Assembly: GCA_037179515.1 (NCBI GenBank)
Contig: JAXCGZ010014351.1
Coordinates: forward strand, 1 to 12,500
Length of the DNA: 12,500 nt
From: Halocaridina rubra
Lineage: Eukaryota > Arthropoda > Malacostraca > Decapoda > Atyidae
Direction: 5' to 3'
Shown: positions 1 to 8,225 of the stretch, piece after piece
Layout: every line of letters starts with the position of its first letter
How positions within the stretch are numbered: the first letter of the stretch is position 1
Made by a program: the position numbers and the translations under genes
Notes under the pieces: generated by a model
Told to the model about the DNA's origin: nothing
What the model saw: the letters and a program-made list of their open reading frames with translations, nothing else
The model's database searches: none

Positions 1-44
1 GTACTTTGGAAATAAAGGCTTATTATTATTATTATTATTATTAT
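1..44 (+). repeat. Possible 3' tail of a non-LTR retrotransposon
   Basis: The window opens with an AATAAAG-type polyadenylation signal followed by about seven ATT triplets. Many invertebrate LINEs end in this way, with AATAAA and a short simple repeat. It abuts element C at a point where C's right-hand sequence has lost its terminal inverted repeat. That would fit a LINE inserted into, or joined to, the end of C, with its body off the left edge. Only 44 bases are visible, so an unrelated ATT microsatellite is equally possible. Confidence 0.3.
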
Positions 45-282
45 ATGTGCATAGATATTTTAATTTATTTTTACGTTTACACCGTATAAACTGTATAAAC
101 CCTCCCTGTACTGTTAACAAACCACCCTTTACTTCATAAATAACAGCATGCAAGCGTAAATTTATATGACATACTCATGTACATAGGTATTTTACAATTA
201 TTTTTACGTTTACTGTATAAACCCTCCCTGCACTGTTAAAAAACCACCCTTTTCTTTATAAATAACAGCATGCAACGTAAAT
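44..282 (-). repeat. 3'-side minisatellite of element C, two units
   Basis: Two units share the core CTGTATAAACCCTCCCTG (at 91 and 213) followed by a CACCC-containing segment and AACAGCATGCAA. They are spaced about 122 bp apart, shorter than the 160-bp unit in element D, because the part ending in GAATGAGGTG is missing. The same core is found in elements A, B and D. Confidence 0.75.
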
Positions 283-393
283 TTATATGTACATGATAGG
301 TAAACTTACCTTATCTGTTATTGTTAACATTTTCCTTTGCCGCTTAGGCTCACTACAAGAAGCCTTAGAAGATGAAGGATGCTTGGGAGGCAT
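283..393 (-). pseudogene. Transposase N-terminal relic in element C (36 codons)
   Basis: Read on the minus strand from the ATG at 393, this starts MPPKHPSSSKAS and continues through RQRKMLTITDKV. It closely matches the first residues of the element A transposase. It then runs into 3'-side minisatellite sequence and stops at a TAA (283-285). The join lies in an AAGGT motif, which in A belongs to the EKV codons and here continues as GTAAGTTTACC. This looks like a deletion at a short microhomology that removed nearly all of the gene. Only the start of the first helix-turn-helix remains, so DNA binding is unlikely. Confidence 0.8.
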
Positions 394-510
394 TGCAAAG
401 GTTAAATTATGCGAGTAAAAAAATCACAAGCAAAACGTATTTATAAGCACAACGTGAACGGCGCACACGTGAGTTAGACTGAACGAGTGAGGCGAGACAA
501 TGGAAGATGG
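394..510 (-). promoter_or_regulatory. Truncated copy of the family's transposase 5' leader in C
   Basis: This block, upstream of the relic ATG on the minus strand, matches the leader of element B and, more distantly, that of A. Shared parts include ACGGCGCACACGTGAG, a GAGGCGAGACAATGG motif and the GAAGATGGTGG stretch. In C it jumps directly from GAAGATGGTGG into the minisatellite, so the upstream part with inverted CCAAT motifs seen in A and B is lost. A promoter role is inferred only from its position and conservation. Confidence 0.45.
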
Positions 511-1950
511 TGGAAGCCTTTGTCCGAAACGCTGATAGCGGTATCGTATTTTACATGTTGCAATACTGTTAGTATTTATGATTTTTACTATTTTTTACTG
601 TTTTATTATTCTTAGGCTAAGAAATACGTTTTTTTCATCAATAAAATCATGAAACTACTAGAAATTTTAATATATATGCTAGATCACCTAGGTGCGACCC
701 CAATACATTGTACGCTATCGGACACTATCTCACGTATTTGCGAGCCTTTGTCCGAAACGCTGATAGTGGTATCGTATTTTACATGTTGCAATACTGTTAG
801 TATTTATGTTTTACTATTTTTTACTGTTTTATTATTCTTAGGCTAAGAAATGCGTTTTTTTATCAGTAAAATCATGAAACTACTGGAAATTTTAATATAT
901 ATGCTAGTTCACGTAGGTACGACCCCAATACATTGTACGCTATTGGACACTATCTCACGTAGTTGCGAGCCTTTGTCCGAAACGCTGATACCGGTATCGT
1001 ATTTTACATGTTGCATATGTTTTTAACTATTTTTTACTGTTTTATTATTCCTAGGCTAAGAAATACGTTTTTTTATCAATAAAATCATGAAACTACTGGA
1101 AATATAAATATATATGCTAGCTCACGTAGGTGCGACCCCAATACATTGAACGCTATCGGACACTATCTCACGTAGTTGCGAGCCTTTGTCCGAAACGCTG
1201 ATACCGGTATCGTATTTTACATGTTGCATATGTTTTTAACTATTTTTTACTGTTTTATTATTCTTAGGCTAAGAAATACGTCTTTTTATCAATAAAATCA
1301 TGAAACTACTGGAAATTTTAATATATATGCTAGCTCACGTAGGTATGACCCCAATACATTGTACGCTATCGGACACTATCTCACGTAGTTGCAAGCCTTT
1401 GTCCGAAACGCTGATACCGGTATCATATTTTACATGTTACAATACTGTTAGTATTTATGTTTTTAACTATTTTTTACTGTTTTATTATTCTTAGGCTAAG
1501 AAATACGTTATTTTATCAATAAAATCATGAAACTACTGGAAATATAAATATACATGCTAGCTCACGTAGGTGCGACCCCAATACATTGTACGCTATCGGA
1601 CACTATCTCACGTAGTTGCGAGCCTTTGTCCGAAACGCTGATACTGATATCGTATTTTACATGTTGCAATACTGTTAGTATTTGTTTTTTACTATTTTTT
1701 ACTGTTTTATTATTCTTAGGCTAAGAAATACGTTTTCTTATCAATAAAATCATGAAACTACTGGAAATATAAATATATATGCTAGCTCACGTAGGTGCGA
1801 CCCCAATACATTGTACGCTATCGGACACTATTTCACATTATGCAACACTGTGAGTTATACTGTATATCTAAATTTATGTTTTTTACTATTTTATACTGTT
1901 TTATTATTCGTAGGCTGGGAAACAAATTTTTTTTATCAATTAGATAATGA
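511..1950 (-). repeat. 5'-side minisatellite of element C, 6-7 units of 213-227 bp
   Basis: The anchor GAAACTACTGGAAAT recurs at 651, 876, 1089, 1302, 1529 and 1754, with a degenerate copy near 1949. Spacings are 225, 213, 213, 227, 225 and 195 bp. Each unit contains a GCTAGCTCACGTAGG motif, CCTTTGTCCGAAACGCTG, a palindrome GATACCGGTATC or a variant of it, and CTTAGGCTAAGAAATACG. The 213-bp units lack the segment ATACTGTTAGTATTT. Short open frames in these units are by-products of repetition. Confidence 0.9.
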
Positions 1951-2116
1951 AATGTTTTTTTCAATAAAGCAATTAAAATACTGAACATTTTTTTTTTTAA
2001 TATTTTAATATTTTTGCTTATACCCAAAAAAAAAATTTGCCAAAAAAAATCGCCGTACAGTGAAAACGTGAGCCAAGAAACGCGATCCAGCGAAGGATCA
2101 CTGTATATATATAGTA

Positions 2117-2306
2117 AGGAAGCCCATCAGTGAAACAAAACTTATAAAACAATGCTATATTTCGGATATATTCAGGTCTCATGAGTCCTTTTGTTTACGT
2201 CTCCTCCATCTTTGTTATTTTTTCTCAGTTGTGCTTGAGAAGGGATCCAGTTAGGATCCGAAATATAGCATTGTTTTATAAGTTCTGTTTCACTGATGGG
2301 CTTCCT
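2117..2306. mobile_element. 190-bp hairpin MITE with ~50-bp inverted repeats and TA duplication
   Basis: The left arm (2117-2166) starts AGGAAGCCCATCAGTG. The right arm (2257-2306) is its reverse complement with a single mismatch over about 50 bp. TA flanks both ends (2115-2116 and 2307-2308), consistent with a Tc1/mariner-type target duplication. The 90-bp loop (2167-2256) has no coding potential. The terminal sequence differs from the CAGTG ends of the Tigger-like elements, so this is a separate family, mobilised by a transposase not encoded here. Confidence 0.85.
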
Positions 2307-2338
2307 TAATATTTAGCGTTGTATGCTAACAGTTTGTA

Positions 2339-2340
<2 letters not shown>

Positions 2341-2420
<80 letters not shown>
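2341..2420. repeat. (TA)40 microsatellite
   Basis: Eighty bases of uninterrupted TA end exactly at the CAGTG terminus of element D. The 32 bases before it, after the MITE, are unique in the window and show no recognisable feature. The tract is either the insertion target of D or an expansion of its TA duplication. Confidence 0.97.
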
Positions 2421-2423
<3 letters not shown>

Positions 2424-4191
2424 TGTTGCCTCACTTATTGCGGTAGTTCGGTTCCGGGACCCGCCGCGAACCAGGAAATCCGCGAAGTAGGATCCGCCTA
2501 TATGTACATAGATATTTTAATATAGTTTTACGTTTACACTGTATAAACCCTCCCTGCACTGTTAAAAAAACACCCTTTACATTATAAATAACAGCAAGCA
2601 ACGTAAATTCTTATGAAAGTGATAGATAAAATTACAGTGAATGAGGTGATAATGACGTGACATACATATCATTTACAATTATTTTTTCGTTTACGTACTG
2701 TATAAACCCTCCCTGCACTGTTAAAAAAAACACCCTTAACATTATAGATAACAGCAAGCAACGTAAATTTTTATGAAAGTGATTGGAAAACTTACCGTGA
2801 ATGTGATGATGACGTGACATACATACTCATTTACAATTATTTTTTCGTTTACGTACTGTATAAACCCTCCCTGCACTGTTGAAAAAACACCCTTTACATT
2901 ATAAATAACAGCAAGCAACGTAAATTTTTATGAAAGTGATAGATAAAATTACGGTGAATGAGGTGATAATGACATGACATACATACTCATTTACAATTAT
3001 TTTTTCGTTTACGTACTGTATAAACCCTCCCTGCACTGTTAAAAAAACACCCTTTACATTATAAATAACAGCAAGCAACGTAAATTTTTATGAAAGTGAT
3101 AGATAAAATTACGGTGAATGAGGTGATAATGACGTTACATACATACTCATTTACAATTATTTTTTCATTTACGTATTGTATAAACCCTCCCTGCACTGTT
3201 AAAAAACACCCTTTGCATTATAAATAACAGCAAGCAACCTAAATTTTTATGAAAGTGATAGATAAAATTGCGGTGAATGAGGTGATAATGACGTGACATA
3301 CATACTCATTTACAATTATTTTTTCGTTTACGTTCTGTATAAACCCTTCCTGCACTGTTAAAGAAACACCCTTTACATTATAAATAACAGCAAGCAACGT
3401 AAATTTTTATGAAAGTGATAGATAAAATTACGGTGAATGAGGTGATAATGACGTGACATACATACTCATTTACAATTATTTTTTCATTTACGTACTGTAT
3501 AAACCCTCCCTGCACTGTTAAAGAAACACCCTTTACATTATAAATAACAGCAAGCCACGTAAATTTTTATGAAAGTGATAGATAAAATTACGGTGAATTA
3601 GGTGATAATGACGTGACATACATACTCATTTACAATTATTTTTTCGTTTACGCACTGTATAAACCCTCCCTGCACTGTTAAAAAAACACCCTTTACATTA
3701 TAAATAACAGCAAGCAACGTAAATTTTTATGAAAGTGATAGATAAAATTACGGTGAATGAGGTGATAATGACGTGACATACATACTCGTTTACAATTATT
3801 TTTTCGTTTGCGTACTGTATAAACCCTCCCTGCACTGTTAAAAAAACACCCTTTACATTATACAGCAAGCAACGTAAATTTTTATGAAAGTGATAGATAA
3901 AATTACCATGAATGAGGTGATGATGACGTGACACGCATACTCATTTACAATTATTTTTTCGTTTACGAACTGTATAAACCCTCCCTGCACTGTTAAAAAA
4001 ACACCCTTTACATTATAAATAACAGCACGCAACGTAAATTAAAAAAAAATATTAAAATACTGAAAATGTTTTATTTCAATATTTTAATATTTTTGCGTAT
4101 ACCCATAAAATAAAATAATAATTTATCCAAAAAAAAACTGCGATAGAGTGAGAACGCGAACCAAGAAGCGCGAATAACCAGGGTAACACTG
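2421..4191 (-). mobile_element. Tigger-like element D: MITE made mostly of a tandem array
   Basis: The left end reads CAGTGTTGCCTCACTTATTG and the right end reads GGGTAACACTG, a CAGTGTTACCC terminus when reversed. Both ends abut TA repeats. The left part carries the GGTTCCGGGACC and CGCGAAGTAGGATCC motifs seen at the 3' ends of A and E. The right part has the AT-rich GCGATAGAGTGAGAACGCG block seen at the family's 5' ends, so orientation is minus. There is no transposase relic. About 1560 of 1771 bp is the internal 160-bp tandem repeat. Movement would depend on a transposase supplied by an intact relative. Confidence 0.85.
2480..4040 (-). repeat. 3'-type minisatellite, ten units of about 160 bp
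   Basis: The core CTGTATAAACCCTCCCTGCA (or a one-base variant) occurs at 2539, 2698, 2856, 3016, 3176, 3335, 3495, 3655, 3815 and 3970. Spacings are 155-160 bp. Each unit also carries CACCCTTTACATTATAAATA, AACAGCAAGCAACG and, in most, a GTGATAGATAAAATTAC segment. Copies differ at only a few positions, so the array looks more homogeneous than the two-copy versions in A, B and C. This suggests recent expansion by unequal exchange or replication slippage. Confidence 0.95.

Positions 4192-4290
<99 letters not shown>
4192..4290. repeat. (TA)n microsatellite between elements D and A
   Basis: This 99-bp TA tract has one phase break near 4201 and a CATATA near its right end. It forms the entire sequence between the CACTG end of D and the CAGTG end of A. 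Confidence 0.95.
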
Positions 4291-4429
4291 CAGTGAATCC
4301 TCACTCTATTGCTAATGCAGTGTATCGCGGTTTTTATTTGGCGAGCTTTTTATTTTTTTTTTCTGGGTATATGCGAGAATATTAAAATATTAACATTTTC
4401 AGTATTTTCGTTATTTTATTGAAAAAAAA

Positions 4430-4990
4430 TTTCTTTTCATTATTTTATTGATAAAAAAAGTATTTCCCACCCTAAGAATAATAAAACAGTAAAACATAGT
4501 AAAAAACAAATATAAACATGTAACTCTGCACCATAGAAAGTACGATACCAGTATCAGCGTTTCGGAAAACGCAAAGGGTCGCACCGACGTAAGCTAGCTC
4601 ATATCAAAATTTCCAGTATTTTCATTATTTTATTGATAAAAAAAAGTATTTCCTAGCCTAAGAATAATAAAACAGCAAAAAATAGTAAAAAACAAATTTA
4701 AACTTGTAACTCACAGATTGCACCATGTAAAATACGATACCGGTATCAGCGTTTCGGGAAACGAAAAGGGTCGCACCTACATGAGCTAGTACATATTAAA
4801 ATTTCCAGTATATTTATTATTTTATTGATAAAAAAAGTATTTCCTAGCTTAGGAATAATAAAACAGTAAAAAAATAGTAAAAAGCATAAATTTAAACATG
4901 TAACTCACAGTATTACACCATGTAAAATACTGTACGATAACGTACACTGTATTGGCGTCTTGGAAAACGCAAAGGGTTGCACCTTCGTGA
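4430..4990 (+). repeat. 5'-side minisatellite of element A, about three units
   Basis: The anchor TATTTTATTG followed by ATAAAAAA recurs at 4441, 4626 and 4818, giving spacings of 185 and 192 bp. Units contain CAGCGTTTCGG, GGGTCGCACC and CCTAAGAATAATAAAACAG, the reverse complement of the repeat in C and B. One unit has the exact palindrome GATACCGGTATC (4736-4747) and another a one-base variant. The last unit decays into the leader. Confidence 0.85.
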
Positions 4991-5226
4991 GATAGTACGT
5001 GGGATGCTATTGGCTGAAAGGGTGGGAGACGACGAATCACATAAATGTTTTGCTGTATGTTCTGTATCATGGGGTCTGATTGGCCTTTTGATTGGAGCTT
5101 CATTCTCCCAGCGTCTTCCATTGTCTCGCCTCACCCATTCAGTCTACTTACGTGTGCGCCGTTCGCGTTGTGCTTCTCAATACATTGTGCTTGTAATTTT
5201 GTGAAACTTTCGTTTTTCCATCTTCA
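4991..5226 (+). promoter_or_regulatory. Putative transposase promoter and 5' leader of element A
   Basis: This 236-bp non-repetitive stretch precedes the transposase ATG and is conserved in element B (8001-8225), partly in C. It holds three ATTGG motifs (inverted CCAAT boxes) at 5009, 5079 and 5091, two of which are recognisable in B. No clear TATA box lies at the expected distance. The block CTTCCATTGTCTCGCCTCAC is conserved in all three copies. The regulatory role is inferred from position, conservation and the CCAAT motifs. Confidence 0.45.
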
Positions 5227-6865
5227 ATGCCTCCCAAGCATCCTTCATCTTCTATGGCTTCTGGTAGTAAGCCTAAGCAGCAAAGGAAGATGTTGACCAT
5301 ACCAGAAAAGGTGAAACTGTTAGATATGCTGAAGGAAGGAAGAAGGTTCGCGGATGTCGGCTGCCATTTTGGCATCAACGAATCTACTGTTCGATACATC
5401 AAAAAGGACGAGGCAGATATCAGGAAAACAGCGACTATTTCTTTTAGTAAAACAGCGAAGAGGGTCTTAACACCCCGCAATAAGATAATAGTATGGATGG
5501 AATCTGCTTTGGCCCTGTGGATTGCTGATTGCAGGAAGAACATCTGCTTAGACACCAATATCATACAAACAAAGGCGAAGAAGCCGTACGAGACATTCGC
5601 TGCAAACAAACCCAACGACGACTGTGGCGACCGTGAGGAGGAGGAGAGAGAAGAAGATATCGACGACCTACAACCAGGACCTTCCAGCGATTCTCCACTG
5701 AGGAAACAATCATTCATTGCAAGCAAGGGATGGTTTGCCAAATTTCAAAAACTCTATGGCCTAAAAAGCGTTTCGGTGCATGGCAAAGCTGCCTCTGCAG
5801 ATACAGTTGCAGCTGAAGATTACGTGAACGACTTCAAGAAAATTATCGAGGAAGGCGAATATGCTCCTGAGCAAGTCTTCAACATGGATGAGACTGGCTT
5901 ATTTTGGAAGAGAATGCCGTCTCGCACTTTTCTCTTCAAGGAAGAAGCTAAAGCCCAGGGATTAAAGCGCACAAACACCGCATTACCCTCGTTGATGTGC
6001 AGGAATGATGCGGGCTTTATGTTAAAGCCCAGGCTTATCTACAAGTCAAAGAACCCTAGGGCTTTGAAGAATAAGAACAAGAATCTGCTGCCAGTATATT
6101 GGATGCATAACCCTAAGGCCTGGATCACGAAGAGCCTCACATCAGACTGGTATCACCAATGATTTATCCCTCAGGTCAAAGTTTATCTTGCAGAGAAGGG
6201 CCTTGAATTTAAAGTCCTTCTTTTGATGGATAATACTGGTGGCAAACCTGGTTGAATCCATGGATGCGGACAAAGAATTCGCACTGAAGACGTACTTGCA
6301 TAACTACACGATTGCTACATGCCTTCAAAATATTCAGAATGCAATCAAAGAGATGAAGCCAGCCACAATCAATGCCAGCTGGATGAAATTGTGGCCTGAA
6401 GTCATCTACGACTACAAGGGATTCGCTCATGACGAAGTCCGTAACTCGGCATTTGCGAAAGCTGTGAAGTTGGTTGCATGTCTAGGAGGAGAAAGCTTTA
6501 AAGATATGACTCACGAAGACGTGAATGAACTGATCGACTACCACTCGCAGCCTATGACTGATGAAGACTTGGAGGAAATGACAAAATTAGCGAGCGAAGA
6601 AGAGGAAGAAGAACAACCAGAGGAAACGCACGAAGAAGTCGAAGAACCTGGCCTTACACTCCAACGTCTGGTAGCTATGTATGAACATGTGAAAGCAGTC
6701 CAACAACTCTCGCAGGAGCATGACGATAATATGGTTCGTTCGGTGAACTTCTGCAATCATCTCGACGATGCCTTGACTCCTTACAAGACCATCTTCCAAC
6801 AAAAGAAGAAACAGCAACAGCAACTCCCCATTACCATGTTCTTCTCTTGCGAAAAGCAGCCGTAA
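5227..6865 (+). pseudogene. Pogo/Tigger-type transposase (TIGD1-like), inactivated
   Basis: This is the transposase of element A; such enzymes act in the nucleus and cut and paste CAGTG-ended elements at TA sites. Residues about 20-70 (MLTIPEKVKLLDML...INESTVRYIKK) form an N-terminal CENPB/Psq-like helix-turn-helix. Residues about 90-195 form a CENPB-type DNA-binding domain containing ASKGWFAKFQK and VHGKAASAD. The catalytic domain follows, with FNMDETGLFWKRMPSRTF (first Asp, residue 221) and VLLLMDNTGG (second Asp, residue 335). Two lesions break it. A TGA lies at 6160-6162 after SDWYHQ. Near 6245-6255 the frame shifts, and roughly 40-50 codons expected in the family, including the QPxDQ block with the third Asp, are absent. 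The C-terminal part (6239-6865) matches the Tigger tail, with an acidic stretch and a final QLPITMFF PCNA-binding-like motif. The ATG at 5227 is the first in frame and is conserved in B and C. The gene cannot give an active enzyme. Confidence 0.93.
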
Positions 6866-7240
6866 AGCTGTAATTGGCTGTGGAATAATTTCTCTGGAGT
6901 ATGTACACGTCATCATGACCTCATTCACGGTAAGTTTACCTATCACGTTCATATAAATATACACTTGCACGCTGTTATAATTAAAGTAAAGGGTGGTTTG
7001 TTAACAGTGCAGGAAGGGTTTATACAGTAAAGGTAAAAATAAATGTAAAATACCTATGTATATGAGTATGTACACATTATCATCACCTCATTCTCGGTAA
7101 GTTTACATATCACATTCATATAAATTTACACTTGCACGCTGTTATTAATAAAGTAAAGGGTGGTTTGTTAACAGTGCAGGGAGGGTTTATACAGTAAAGG
7201 TAAAAATAAATGTAATATACCTTTGTATATGTTGTGATCC
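6866..7240 (+). repeat. 3' flank of transposase with two 3'-side minisatellite units
   Basis: After the transposase stop, the GTAATTGGCTGTGGAATAAT block is shared with element B. Two units of about 167 bp follow, anchored by TATACAGTAAAGG at 7021 and 7188. They contain GGGTGGTTTGTTAACAGTGC and ACACTTGCACGCTGTTAT. These are reverse complements of the repeats in B, C and D. AATAAA motifs near 7038 and 7147 could act as polyadenylation signals, but they fall inside the repeat units. Confidence 0.8.
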
Positions 7241-7307
7241 TACTTTGCGGATTTTTACCTATCGCGGCCGGTTCCGGAACCAAACCCCCGCGATAAACGA
7301 GGGAGCA

Positions 7308-7310
<3 letters not shown>

Positions 7311-7390
<80 letters not shown>
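7311..7390. repeat. (TA)40 microsatellite between elements A and B
   Basis: Eighty bases of pure TA fill the whole gap between the CACTG end of A and the CAGTG end of B. Confidence 0.97.
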
Positions 7391-7393
<3 letters not shown>

Positions 7394-7474
7394 TGATCCT
7401 TCGTTTATCGTGAGGGTTAGGTTCCCGGACCTGTCGCGAGAGAGGAATTTTCGCGAAGTAGGATCACCCTATAT

Positions 7475-7800
7475 GTACATAGGTATTTTACATTTATTTT
7501 TACGTTTACACTGTATAAACTGTATAAACCCTCCCTGTACTGTTAACAAACCACGCTTTACTTCATAAATAACGGCATGCAAGCGTAAATTTATATGAAA
7601 GTGATAGATAAACTTACTGTGAATGAGGTAGTAATGACATGACATACTCATGTACATAGGTATTTTACAAGTATTTTTATATTTACTGTATAAACCCTCC
7701 CTGCACTGTTAAAAAACCACCCTTTACTTTATAAATAACAACATGCAACGTAAATTTATATGTACATGATAGGTAAACTTACCATGAATGAGGTGGTAAT
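7475..7800 (-). repeat. 3'-side minisatellite of element B, two units
   Basis: Two units are anchored by CTGTATAAACCCTCCCTG, near 7519 and 7686. The first has the duplication ACTGTATAAACTGTATAAAC also seen in C at about 80-100, which links B and C as close relatives. The units end in GTGAATGAGGTAG and ATGAATGAGGTGG. Confidence 0.8.
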
Positions 7801-7856
7801 GACGTTTGTAGACTCAAGAGGAAATTATTCCACAGCCAATAACAGCTTTACGGCTG

Positions 7857-8000
7857 TTATTCATTGAGGCCAAAATAGCGGCCGATATCCGTAAACCTTT
7901 TTCCTTCTTTCAGCATATCTAAGAGTTTCACCTTATCTGTTATGGTTAACATCTTCCTTTGCCGGTTAGGCTCACTACCAGAAGGATGCTTGGGAGGCAT
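7857..8000 (-). pseudogene. Transposase N-terminal relic in element B (47 codons)
   Basis: On the minus strand from the ATG at 8000 the reading is MPPKHPSGSEPNRQRKML, then TITDKVKLLDMLKEGKRF and TDIGRYFGLNE. This covers most of the first helix-turn-helix of the A transposase. It ends at TAA (7857-7859), created where the deletion joins AATGAA to the CAGCCGTAAAGC tail. Compared with A it lacks five codons after residue 7, in frame. The short frame itself is open and has kept the leader, so it could in principle be translated. A domesticated or repressor role is speculation. Confidence 0.85.
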
Positions 8001-8225
8001 TGCAAAGGTTGAAATACGTGAGTAAAAAAATCACAAGCAAAACGTATTAATAAGCACAACGTGAACGGCGCACACGTGAGTTAGACTGAACGAGTGAGGC
8101 GAGACAATGGAAGATGGTGGGAGAACCAAACTTCAATGAAAAAGCCAATCAGACCCCATGATACAGAACATACAGAAAAACAATTCTGTGATTCATCATT
8201 TCTCACTCTTTCAGCCAATAGCATT
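8001..8225 (-). promoter_or_regulatory. Putative transposase leader/promoter of element B
   Basis: This is the minus-strand counterpart of the A leader, with the shared GAGGCGAGACAATGG and GGCGCACACGTGAG blocks. CCAAT motifs lie at 8145-8149 and 8215-8219 on the plus strand, matching two of the three inverted CCAAT sites in A. The GATACAGAACATACAG stretch corresponds to the region around 5050-5070 of A. The promoter role is inferred. Confidence 0.42.

Larger units (their letters stand above)
44..2103 (-). mobile_element. Tigger-like element C, internally deleted, left end truncated
   Basis: This is a non-autonomous pogo/Tigger-type copy in minus orientation. The right edge ends in GGATCACTG followed by TATATATA, which is the inverted CAGTG terminus next to the TA target. 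From right to left on the minus strand it holds an AT-rich terminal region (about 1950-2103), a 6-7 copy minisatellite (511-1950), a conserved 5' leader (394-510), the first codons of a transposase (283-393), and two 3'-type minisatellite units (44-282). The other terminal repeat is missing: the sequence starts at the motif that in B lies about 80 bp inside the end. Element A has the same order of blocks, which makes C a deletion derivative of the same family. Confidence 0.8.
4291..7310 (+). mobile_element. Tigger-like element A, full-structure copy with dead transposase
   Basis: A 3.0-kb element runs from CAGTGAATCCTCACTC to GAGGGAGCACTG (reversed: CAGTGCTCCCTCG). Imperfect terminal inverted repeats are flanked on both sides by TA. 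The order is AT-rich 5' terminus, three 5'-side minisatellite units (4430-4990), a leader with inverted CCAAT motifs, a transposase pseudogene (5227-6865), two 3'-side minisatellite units (about 6900-7235), and a GC-richer 3' terminus. The TA target, CAGTG ends and CENPB-type transposase place it in the pogo/Tigger group of Tc1/mariner. It is the most complete copy here and the template for reading B, C, D and E. Confidence 0.9.

Noticed and set aside
649..1494. Two similar open frames starting MKLLEILIYML
   Set aside because: They are in the 5'-side minisatellite of element C. Neighbouring units carry stops and frame changes, so repetition explains the resemblance.
2319..2525. Open frame with an (IY)n repeat through a TA tract, and similar frames at 4071-4304, 7245-7568, 10888-11097 and 10897-11175
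   Set aside because: These are translations of (TA)n microsatellites, which have no stop in two of their frames. There is no protein signal outside the repeat.
2632..3934. Repeated minus-strand frames starting MSRHHH
   Set aside because: They are produced by the 160-bp tandem unit of element D. The unit length is not a multiple of three and most copies are interrupted.
2480..4040. CRISPR-like array
   Set aside because: Whole 160-bp units repeat with no unique spacers, in an animal transposon context, so this is a minisatellite.
5148..5741. 197-codon minus-strand open frame opposite the transposase
   Set aside because: It lies antisense to the well-supported Tigger transposase N-terminus, shows no recognisable domain, and is explained by the codon content of the sense gene.
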